64,000 nt of DNA from positions 46,997,814 to 47,061,813 of the forward strand of contig JBANSL010000003.1 in NCBI GenBank assembly GCA_037127255.1. The letters are read 5' to 3'. This document shows positions 46,939-56,899 of the stretch, one piece after another. Within the stretch, counting starts at the first letter, position 1, and every line of letters starts with the position of its first letter. This DNA comes from Persicaria tinctoria (Eukaryota > Streptophyta > Magnoliopsida > Caryophyllales > Polygonaceae). Made by a program: the position numbers and the translations under genes. Below the pieces are notes generated by a model. It was given only the letters and a program-made list of their open reading frames with translations, searched no databases and was not told where the DNA came from.

Positions 46939-48249
46939 GATAACAAAGAACTAAGTTAAGGTTAGTAAAACTTATAAACAGCTCACAATTGTGTTTCTCT
47001 CACACTCCCTCTCTAATTGATATATCACGCTTGCCAGGGCAATCCGCTTTGGGCAAATCAACTACCAAGCAAAAACAAGGCAATCAAGGTAGGTAATGAA
47101 TGAAACAACGCAGGAGAGTACTCAACAAGGGCTGTAGAGCACTCGATGTAAGCAAACAACTCAATTCAAGCAAAACAGATGGGAAATTGCAAGAATTCAA
47201 CTCAAAGTAAACCAAAGAGTACTCGACAAAGGGGGGAAGTACTCGACAATAACTATGGCGCACTCGACAGGGGTCTAATGCACTCGACACACACAATAAG
47301 ATCACTCGGCAAGGTTGAGATCACTCGACCAAACAAGAGAGAACTCGACAAAACAGAGCTCTACTCGACACAAAGAGAAAAGAAAAGAAATAAAAGAAAA
47401 ACTTGGAAATTTACCTCTTTTGATTGAAAACCTTTAAGTTAGGACGTTGTAGTTGCAGGGTAGGGTTTCAATTTTGTGGAGGTGTATGTGTTTGGGATAT
47501 AGGGCTGTTGACTAGGGCTGAGAGAAGGGATTCACCAATTGTCCTTGGGAGCTTTCTTGCACTAGATCAAACAAACTCTATCTGTTTTTTTTTTTTTGAC
47601 TTACTTTTGCCCCTAGTGAATTTTATCCTCCTAGGTCCAAGTTTTAAAATAAATTTCGAAACTGATTTTTTTTTTTAACTTATGAAACTAATGCAAGAAA
47701 GAACTCTAATAATAATATAGGACTCGAAAATTCTGAGAATTGTGGTGAAAAGATAAAAAGTTCAGCCCTAATGCAAATTTATAGATAGAATGGCTATTTA
47801 AGGTAATAGGATCTATCTTATGCCTTAATAGATATTTGATAGATATAATGACTTTTATCCACCAAAAATCAGAATTTAAAATAGGCAAGAGATAAAGGAA
47901 ATAGATAAAAGATAGATAAAAAGTTCCAAAGATAGAACAAAGGATAGAAAAGATAACAAACTAGGGTTTGTTCTTTGTGTGGAGGACAATTTCGGCCAAG
48001 CAAGGCTATGGGGACACAAGAGTGCCGTCGGCTATGGTGAACACAAGGGGTTGTGCACACGCAGGGGTCGACTCCACGGTCTCGGCTAGGCTTTGTGTTT
48101 AGGCTAAGCAACCACAACAATCACAAACTCAAGATTAGTAAGTTAATCAAAAAGAATGCAAGAAGTAAATAACCAAACAAAGAAAAGACACTATTTTTTT
48201 GTGTTTTTGTGTTTATGAAAAGAAAAAGACTCAATCTTGATGTCGGAAA
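46939..48249 (-). other. Element E leader between primer-binding site and gag
   Basis: About 1.3 kb without a recognisable frame. On the + strand it contains T runs (47588 and 47666), AT-rich sequence, and next to gag an evenly spaced array of ACTCGAC (47221-47369, with degenerate units from 47120). The function is unknown. It is long for a leader, so promoter or packaging elements are possible. Confidence 0.7.
47120..47369. repeat. Phased ACTCGAC array in E leader
   Basis: ACTCGAC (one copy ACTCGGC) starts at 47221, 47241, 47262, 47282, 47304, 47323, 47343 and 47363, a spacing of 19 to 22 bases. Weaker units (ACTCAAC, ACTCGAT, ACTCAAT and ACTCAAA) fall near the same grid at 47120, 47141, 47159 and 47200. 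The sequence between units is not repeated. Confidence 0.9.
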
Positions 48250-48266
48250 CCAAAGCTCTGATGCCA
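48250..48266 (-). promoter_or_regulatory. Element E primer-binding site (initiator tRNA-Met type)
   Basis: The minus strand reads TGGCATCAGAGCTTTGG, three bases inside the 5' LTR. It has one mismatch to the usual TGGTATCAGAGC. Confidence 0.85.
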
Positions 48267-48269
48267 ATT

Positions 48270-49222
48270 TGATACGGGGTTACCCGTGGGTTGGTCCGAT
48301 CTTCGACAACAAGCAAGAACTAAACAAGAAACAAGAACGCAGCAATGTAAGACTCAAGAAACACCAAGAACTTGATCAAGAATTGATCAAGAACTCCAAG
48401 AAAGACACGAAACAGCAAGAACAAAGGGAAAGACACGAAATTTAATGGAAAGAATGGAAAGACACGACCTGATATGGACTGAGTCGATCTATGCAGCGCA
48501 AGATAAAGACCCCAGGCCTCCTCAGAGGGTAGGAACCAATACCAATGCCTACACAACCCGCCTCTACAATCCGACACAGTTAAGCGGACAACTTGAAGCA
48601 CCAGAAGGGGGCTTGTGGATACTAGATTCACCAAGTCTTGCGAAGTTGATGAACGGCAAAGCAAACCAAGCTGAGATATGTATCAATCGATGATCAATGA
48701 GCACAGCTCTAATTGAATCAACAAACACTCGAAGGTGTAAACACTCTTTATGAGAGAATTTCAATTATCAAAGTTCCAATCCGATTCAATGAAAGGTGCG
48801 GCCATATATAGGCCTTACAAGGCTGTTCTGGCCGGTTTTAGGAGATAGAAGATAGAACAAGATAGATCTAAATACTAATGGGCCTAATTAAATAAACCTA
48901 AGAACATAAGTAAATAAGGTTTTAAAACGAATAACTAATAAAAGCCCAATTCAGCCCAATAATGTTCATAAGCTGAAAATAAGCTCAACACTTAGTGAAA
49001 TTTCGACATAGACATAACTAAGGAGGGTCGGCCTCCATTTGCACTCCAATGCACATGTATGTCTTCAATGTAGGCTCGGGGAGTTGAACCTTGCTCGAGA
49101 ACAAAGCATGACCCACAAAGTTGAATGAGTCTCTCTGAAGCTTCTTAGCTCTAGCTCGAGTCATTGGTCCTTCTCCAAGTATGATGGGTGTGTCTGGAGC
49201 TATAGAAGATGGTCCCGCATCA
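48270..49222 (-). repeat. Element E 5' LTR, complete
   Basis: 953 bp, ending CCCGTATCA next to the primer-binding site and starting TGATGCGGG at 49222. TATATATGG at 48802-48810 (minus) is a probable TATA box. It also carries a copy of the polyprotein's last codons (49018-49222), which is untranslated here. Confidence 0.92.
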
Positions 49223-49486
49223 AACCCGCTCTTTTCACTTTATCCCGACTCGTTCAAAATAAGGTCTTAAATTTTTCAATCCGAATTTAATAGCGAAAGT
49301 CGAACATCATTTTTTTTTAATCCTCAGCATATGAAAACGGAAAGAAAAATCTTCAAATTTAGCCGAATTCCGCTTTAAGTGTTTTAAAATCCGAGTTAGC
49401 GAGTTTTTCGTTAACTTCTGCTTTTAAATTCATTTTGATTTTCCTTTTCCCCAAAAAATTAGGATTTAAAAATCCGAGCTTTTACA
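49223..49486 (-). repeat. Element F 3' LTR remnant
   Basis: This matches 59742-60004 with a few differences (one extra T in a T run). It ends CTTTTACA at 49486. The remaining 2.8 kb is absent. Confidence 0.9.
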
Positions 49487-49498
49487 TCATCCACCTCT
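49487..49498 (-). promoter_or_regulatory. Element F polypurine tract
   Basis: The minus strand reads AGAGGTGGATGA before TGTAAAAG. Confidence 0.85.
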
Positions 49499-49505
49499 AA
49501 AAACA

Positions 49506-49523
49506 AGTCTCGTCCCCGAGACT
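49506..49523 (-). other. Conserved stem-loop upstream of the polypurine tract (F)
   Basis: AGTCTCG/CGAGACT with a 4-base loop, identical to A, B and C. Confidence 0.8.
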
Positions 49524-52500
49524 AAAACTAAACAAGATAGGGGATGAAGTTGGAAGTAGGTGAGTCCAAGGGCCCTTCCATTGATCAGGTAAGTGCCTCA
49601 TAAGTGCCCCTATGAGATCCTCAGAACATCGTCGTCATGGTCATAATATCCCCGATAGGTCGTAGCGCGAGTGTGATATGGGTCCTTACCATATCCTTAC
49701 TCCGACTTCTCGATTATATCATAACTCGAAAGCATTACAATGTCTCCACTAAGGGGATCATAATGCAAGCTCGGTTGGAAAGTGCATGTATCCACTTCGT
49801 GGGGCATCATAATGCAAGCTCGGTTGGAAAGTTTCAAGGGGGATCTTGGTTCGAAAAGGTTTTGTTTCAAAATCATTGAAATTCTCAATCGTGTTACATT
49901 TTCCAAAATCCAAGTTAGTTCTTTTTTACATCATTCAAAATACCTTAACCCGATGTTAGTCAAGCAAGCTTCAAATTTTAGGAGGTGGAATCATCCACCT
50001 CTAAGGCTAATCCCAATTTTCTTCCTAGGTTCCAAGTCAGAATCGGATTCCATCGATTTAATTCTATAACTAAGAATTCCAATTCAAGGTATCATGTAAC
50101 ACAACAATCGCACAATGTAGCAATCGTATCACCCATTCATAAACAGATCATACGAATGTCAAGGATAGCCACATACCATGACAGATCTAGCATAGTATCG
50201 TACATAGTAGGGTCCATCACATCACATCATATAGGTTGCACATCATATCAATCAGATAAGCACATCATACTCACGCTCACCACCGAGCGTCATCACATTA
50301 GAGGCAACACAGTACTTCCATACACTAGCATTTCATCAAGTTCAGCAGATAACTATGTTAGTAATACAGCCTACTATTGTCTACGACAATACATCAAGGA
50401 ATCAATATCGTCTAAGTAGAGAATTCGCACCACATCCAGCACCAAGTAAAGCATACACTAAGTCACATCCTCAAGAGAATCTGCCTACAACTACCAACCA
50501 TAACAAGACTCGACCACCATTCCCTACCTCTCGGATCAAGATCATTCTCACCTAGGTCTACCAACTCAATCCAACACTAGTTCTAGACACCATTGCATCC
50601 CGCTCATACACAGACCCTCTAGCCTCAAAACCGAATAACTAAGACCAAACACTCAAACCAATTACAAGGTATCCTAACTCATATGCCCTCAATCCATCTC
50701 AACTCATATCTCGGAGTTCCCAATCACATAATTCCCCTATTCCGACAAGCTTAGCAACTCGATCAATTACCAAAAATCCTATAAAGCACACCCTCGTCCT
50801 AAGGATCCTCTACTGGTCCCGTTCTCAGTAACCATCCGCCTTTAAGAACTCAACTCATATAGATCATCTCACACATGACACTCCCGACCAATTCTAACAC
50901 GGAAACCCATCTAGTGCTACTCTCAACCACGACTCACCAAGACCCTCATTACCAGCGTCTGTCCTCAAAGGCCAACCACTGATTCTACCTACTCATCCTA
51001 TTCTGAAACTTACGAAACCCGAACGACTCATGACTTCTCAAACTGACCCACTCTAGATCCTCGTCTTATCATATTCCCAAATTTCCTCATTCCAAATCTT
51101 ACTAAACCTTAACCGTTCAAAATCCTCAGGTCATCCTACTCCAGTTCCTCATCTCTTCATATTCCTAAATTGCCTCAAGTTCCTACTTCTTACCCATGCC
51201 ACCTTCCCGGCCAAAGCCCTCTTTTACCGGTCATCATTTCCGCAGAATCCCTAAATCGTCCTTATCCGAGTTCTCCAAGTACCACCATTTCTCCAACCTT
51301 CTAAAATCCTTCATCCTCTAACGTTCCCAATACATTCAGCTCTGCCTAGTTCCCAATTCCAAGCTTAGAATCTCCCTATCTCAACCTCAAGCCCATAGTA
51401 TTACTAGAACTCTCAACGACATCCTTGCCTAACTACCGACCTTTCCTCGAAGACTCATCTCACATCCTCAATTACCTCAATAGCCACAATAATCTCCACC
51501 CATAAATCCCGATTCATTTCCTATGCTAAAATCCTATGACAATGCATCTAGGAATCCGTTACTCATAAATTCTCCAAGCATTACCAATCCTATCTCTACA
51601 ACCCTAATTACTCATCACATGCACAACCTTGATATGGACAACCTAATCCCCAGGATCGATGATTTCCCAAGCAACCTATACTACTGATCCTTAGCAATTC
51701 CTCTACTTCATCCTTTACCAAAACTGCTCCTAATCACAGCAAATACAACCTAGTCCCAACTCTACGATTCCTTAGACATTCCTTAACCGATCATCCTCAA
51801 CGCCGCCCACGATTCGCTCCTAGACTATCTAGACATTCTCTTTGGGCACACTAACCCGTCTATCAACACACCCCCTCAAGAATCCCTCCGATCCACTCTT
51901 AACTTACTCATCCACCTCTAGAACTACACTACCCGCACACGTTATTTCCTTACTCTACCTCTAACGAAGACCTCTCCCTCAGAATCTCACCATACTGACT
52001 CCACTCCTCACCTAAGATCTACTTGGAAGCTCAATTATACTCGTTGACTACTATCTCCGATAAATCCCAACTCACTCGGTTCTACTCTTGTTAACGCATC
52101 TTTCTTGGACCCCATCTCACACAACCACTGATCTAGTCCAAAGACCTCAATCTACCTGCTACTTTCTAACCTGTTTCACTGAAGGAATCACTCGACTCAA
52201 GGACAAGAAGGAAACACCACCACCTATATAACCCATAACTGATTTACTAGTGGGTCAATACACTCAAGCATCAAGGCACATCATCGCAAGCACAATTTAG
52301 TCAGGCAATTATTCACTACTAGTTCAGTATATTCGTCACCACCAATCCCCTCATGTGAGTTCTAGGCTTATCGCACAAAATCAATTCCGATTAATAGAAG
52401 AATCCGCAGTTTGAATTAAGAATGCTCTTCCTCGAGTCAGCTGGGAGGATCCTCCTCCCGACTGCCATTCTTGAAGCATATCCGTTCTTTTTGCCATCGG

Positions 52501-53678
52501 TGACGTCGTCCTTGGAGTCTATGGGTCATGGACCCACCACGCTTCCGTTGCGTCGCTCCGGTGCCACTTGGTTGTCAGCTCTTCCTTTCATGTTGGCATT
52601 CATCGAAGGATCGCAAGTGTTAGAAGTTATGGAGATAAGGGAGAGACAAAGGCAGACGACACACTCCCTCAAGGATTTCAGATATGGACCAGGACTAGGG
52701 ACGATGAGACCAAAGATAGAATTTCCACCAGAGGATTACAACGATGTCCTTAGGGTATTCTATGGGGTTATAATTATGACACACAAACACATAATAGTCA
52801 CGAATATCATCACATCATTCCATACTAGCATGTACCTATCTCAATAGATGGCGATCTATACATTCATAACATGTTCATAGAATCAACTTTTCATGCACGC
52901 GAAACTAGCTAGCAACCTATCGTCTCATTCACTAGTCATGCTCGATATATATTAAGATCATATATGCACGAACCGACAATAGACATATACATGATGAATT
53001 ATGTACGACATAGCGGGCATTGTAGAATGTCACAAGTATGATTCATCACTCATTTTAGGAACACACATAAACAGATCGAGACAATGCGAAGTCAATTACG
53101 AGCATGTTGAGGGGCACCCTAATAATCATGCTAGAGGATATGGTAAAGTCATATGGGCATAATAACTATCACATCAGATACAACCATGGCACACAATCAT
53201 GCGAGGGCCTATAATTAGAAGGTATACGTCCTACATGGTACTAGAAAACACTCATTAAGCATGCACACAGTCAACGAGGCTCAATTTGATTAAGTTAACA
53301 TGCTCATAAGTTCATTTCACATGGAACTCATACAAAGAGGGTTGACCACACTATCATGGACCTAGTTCGAGGGAGAGTAACAATCATGGGAATTCATACA
53401 TGCGGCACATATATATTCATTCATAAGTGCAACCATGCAAGATATCAACTCGGAAGTCATGCTGAAATATACCAACACACCATGTCATATAGTCACAAGG
53501 GGGTCACCATTATAACCGGTCATAATTCTCTAAGGGCAATCACCGACTTATCAACCCGTTTCCCCGTGGGACGCTAGTATGACTCGCTCGGTATGACACA
53601 AGGACATTCACACTTTTCCAAGAGGTGAGGGTAGGACTCGTGTTTAAACTCTTGTGGCAAGAAGACATGGTTGACCGG
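49524..53678 (-). other. Element F internal domain, 3' part, non-coding
   Basis: No frame above about 145 codons and no retroelement motif. A 49-base-offset duplication (ATCATAATGCAAGCTCGG at 49757 and 49806) lies near the 3' end. The stretch 51700-52000 aligns with B's reverse complement. The island 52491-52695 is shared with A and B. The last five bases (ACCGG) are the D2 target duplication. Confidence 0.75.
52491..52695 (-). other. Conserved island in the non-coding interior (F copy)
   Basis: This aligns over its full length with B's reverse complement (16345-16554) and partly with A (6345-6500), well above the similarity of adjacent sequence. A + strand frame of 141 codons (52422-52847) overlaps it but is not kept open in A or B. 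Confidence 0.65.
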
Positions 53679-55968
53679 TCTTGTGAGCCTAATTTGCCAT
53701 GTTTTACAGTGACTTTTATATCGATTTCTGCATACATTGCATACATTTGGGTTAGAACAATACAGAATATGTGTAGTTTACACTTATTTGCAATATATGG
53801 AGGTCTACACAAGTTTTGGTTATATTTCGCAGAAATCGGACGCACTTTGAAGCTTAAAGGAAACTCATGGAGAAGCTAAGGATGTTGCAGCTGGGGAAAA
53901 CACCATTTTTCACCATTCTTCATTTTGAATCAAGCTTTGATGTCTTCATGAGAGTTGTAGCCCTCGGAAATAGCTTTCCAACGCATGGTCATATGCATCA
54001 ATCCGACGAACGAGGACTCGGGAAAGTGCGTTTCAAGAACAGAGCAGAAAGCTGAGAAAACTCTACTCGAGATCGACTAGACTCTACTCGATCTCGACGA
54101 GCCCTGGTCGAGCAAAGCTGATCGAGGACACTGAGTCAGAGACAACCCGACTCCCAGAACCCTACTCGATCTCGAGTACCCCTGGTCGAGATCGAAGAGC
54201 CATGTCCGGAGTCGACGAGCTGTGCCGAGCCGAGAAGCCGAGGACGAAGACGCAGACCACCTCTACTCGATCTCGAGGAGGGTTAGTCGAGATCGACCAC
54301 GCCTAGGAGCCTTGTCGAGCAGAGCCACCCGACCAAGCAAGCCAGTCGACGAATCCTACTCGATACAGAGTAGGGCTACTCGAGATCGACCAGACCTCCG
54401 AGCCATGTCCGAGCCTTTTCGAGCACACCTACCCGAGAAGACCTAGTCGACAGATCAATCCTACTCGAGGTCGACTAGGGCTACTCGAGGTCGACGAGCT
54501 CCAGGAGCCAAGTCCGAGCCACATCGAGCACCAGTTAGCCGAGACGATGAACCCTACTCGAGGTCGACGAGCCGTGGTCGAGGTCGAGTAGCCCAGTGTC
54601 CAGAAACGCGTCGACGAGTGCCTGTCCGAGAAGAGTTGGGATTCCTTGGGGCCGAAGGAGGAAGATTCTATCCAAATACATCAAGTCTATCCATGGAAGG
54701 AGATTTATCAACATCATGAAGACCTACCTAAATTAGATTTATCTTTTCCCTTTTTAGATATAATTCCTATTTTAGATTTAATTCTTTTATGTCTTTTATT
54801 TATCTTTTAGCAATTTAGATATAATTTTAGATAGAGATAGATATCTTCTTTCTTAGAATAGCTAGGGAATGAAGGCTATAAATAAGGCCCTAGGGGCTCA
54901 GTTTTATTCATTCAATTTCAGAAACAATTAGTTAGTTCCACAGATAACTTTAGGAGTTCTAAGGTTTTTAGGGTTTTGGCTTTCTGCGAAAGTTGATTGC
55001 CAGGATTGTAAAGGCTTTTGAATATAGTTTTTATGCAAGTTAGTTCTTTTCATCAATCAATGTCTGCAATTGCGATGAGGCGTGAGTAGTCCACCCACTT
55101 CTGGGGCTGGGGTGAGCCCAACGGTGGCCATGTGAGGCAATGCGATAAAGGTCAGATCTTTTTGTGCGATTCATCTTCTATCCCTATAAGCATGATTCTT
55201 TTGCGAGAGTTGAAGGTGATCCTTGTTTGTGTTATTGAAGCGAAAGTGATCTTAATGCAACTTGGATTAATTATGTGAAAAAGGGTTAGTAACAATTAGG
55301 GTTTATGCGAAAGCCTCTATAGGCCTATTTGTTAATGACGAAAGTTATTTGATGGAAAGCATGATCTTTTATGCCTTTAAGTGTTACTTTGCATGGTTAT
55401 CGGTGTGGTGTTGATACCCTGACTTTGGAAGTATTTTAATATATTGAAGTTTATTTCTGTCAAAAATCCGCGTTTGTCTTTAATTCTGCAATTTATATTT
55501 TCTGTCTTTCTTATCGACATAGAGTAGTGCTTTGTCGAGATCGAGTAAGTTGTGGTCGATCTCGAGTAGGACTTGTCTAGGCCGAGTTTAAGTTTTCTTC
55601 TGTTTTCGTCGATTTTCTGTTTTCTGTCGAGTTACTCTTATCGATCTCGAGGAGCCTCTTGTCGAGGTCGAGTAGCTCTTTGCCTTTGCCCTTTCGTTTT
55701 CGCTTTGCTTTGCTCTTTGCTTTTATTTTGTTTGCCCTTGCCGGGTTTATTTGTTTCTTTCTTTGTTTCTGTGTTTCTGTCTTTCTGCTGCTTTGTCTTT
55801 GAGAATTTACAGCTACCTAAGAACTGCTGACGTGCTTCCTCATGGATTCGATCCTGATTTTCTCTTACTACAACGGGAGGAAGTCTTGTATTATTTGCTG
55901 AGACAGGGAAGTCAATCTGAACTTTATTTCATATTTATTTCAATACTCGATTTACTCCTGCAACAACA
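53679..55968 (+). mobile_element. Element D2: solo LTR of the Athila-like D family
   Basis: A single 2,290-bp LTR, homologous throughout to D1's LTR and ending CAACAACA. It is flanked by perfect ACCGG duplications (53674-53678 and 55969-55973). Its first bases are TC where D1 has TG. No primer-binding site follows, so it is a solo LTR from LTR-LTR recombination. It carries the TCGA inverted-repeat clusters (about 54062-54600 and 55510-55680) and a TATA box. Confidence 0.92.
54877..54886 (+). promoter_or_regulatory. Probable D-family TATA box (D2)
   Basis: TATAAATAAG in the same context as D1 25371, conserved for about 40 bases downstream. Confidence 0.65.
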
Positions 55969-56879
55969 ACCGGCTATTACGAGAATCAAGAGGGACGACT
56001 CTATAAGACGACTCTTTTCTAATTCGGAATCATTTCAGTAATCACCCTCCCTAGCACACTCAGGTAACCCTCACCTCCGACGCAATTTCAGAAGGTGGTT
56101 AGTTAATCGATCTAATTTTCCCGTGAAGGACATCAACCTCAGGTACGAGACTCGATAGAAGAAGAGATGGTGGGGTACCAAACAAGGCTCGAAACGGGGA
56201 GAGTTGACGCTTCTCGACCCTTGCTAACATGCCTAGATTCTTTGATGGGACAGATGACGGGATCAGGATCATCAAGGGGTTTGAATTATGGAAGAGCTAT
56301 TCCAACAGGACATGAATTCCAATGACATAAGAACAAGGTTTTCTCCCGCTATCCCGTTTGCACAGTTACTCAATACATGATTCAAGTCAATGCATACTGA
56401 TTAGTTCTCTATCTTAAGCACAATAGCACTCAGCATGAAAGCAATCAACGAGATTAATATGATCCTCTTCGAGGAGGATCGCCCTCAAGCCCAGTTGGAT
56501 ATAATGCATATAATCACAAAGACAATCAATGCCATCCTTCAAGGGACGGCTGACCGGAGGGGCAAATACCTCACGCCCCCCTAGCACAATCTACTCCAAC
56601 CCTCGGGCTACTTGGAGTCTTCAAACCCCGTTTGTAAAGAAAGCTATTATTTTGTCTACCCGTTCCCAACTGCATCCAATAGGGATGGTCTATCGCCTTT
56701 ACTACCGCATCGTTTCCCTTTGTTTGATTAACGGATGTACTGAGTCAAGTTCATATTTAGTCAATTTGAGTTAGCCATATTAAATTCATTTTGCCCTTTC
56801 TAAAACATTTTGAAAAGCCATTTAGAAACCTTGGGCCATTTTCAAAACCACTTCAACCTATCATACTCGGTTTGCAAAA
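55969..56879 (-). other. Element F internal domain, 5' part, non-coding
   Basis: This resumes at the second ACCGG of D2. The minus strand matches the leader of C: words such as GGGACGG, CCTCCTCGAAGAGGATC and GGCAAAATGAATTTAA recur. No frame of note. Confidence 0.7.
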
Positions 56880-56895
56880 CCTGGCTTTGATACCA
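56880..56895 (-). promoter_or_regulatory. Element F primer-binding site (initiator tRNA-Met type, degraded)
   Basis: The minus strand reads TGGTATCAAAGCCAGG, four bases inside the LTR. One G of the TGGTATCAGAGC core is now A. Confidence 0.8.
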
Positions 56896-56899
56896 ACTT

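Larger units (their letters stand above)
41270..49222 (-). mobile_element. Element E: young CRM/Reina-type chromovirus
   Basis: Minus-strand element. The 5' LTR (48270-49222) is complete and starts TGATGCGGG on the minus strand and ends CCCGTATCA. The 3' LTR (41270-42136) lacks its last 86 bp. The two LTRs are the same length over the shared 867 bp, and I saw two differences, so this is the youngest insertion in the window. Primer-binding site, gag-pol and polypurine tract are in order. The right end sits in F's LTR, and the left end is fused to C's LTR by deletion. The polyprotein has two stop codons. Confidence 0.9.

Noticed and set aside
47221..47369. CRISPR-like array
   Set aside because: The repeat is only 7 bases with 12-15 base spacers, and the context is a plant retrotransposon leader.
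49014..49222. Second polyprotein 3' end to the right of E, suggesting a tandem E element
   Set aside because: The polypurine tract at 42137-42149 shows that the LTR itself contains the end of the coding frame, so this copy is simply part of the 5' LTR.
52422..52847. 141-codon + strand frame over the conserved island
   Set aside because: The frame is not open in the homologous island of A or B, so the conservation is not protein-level.
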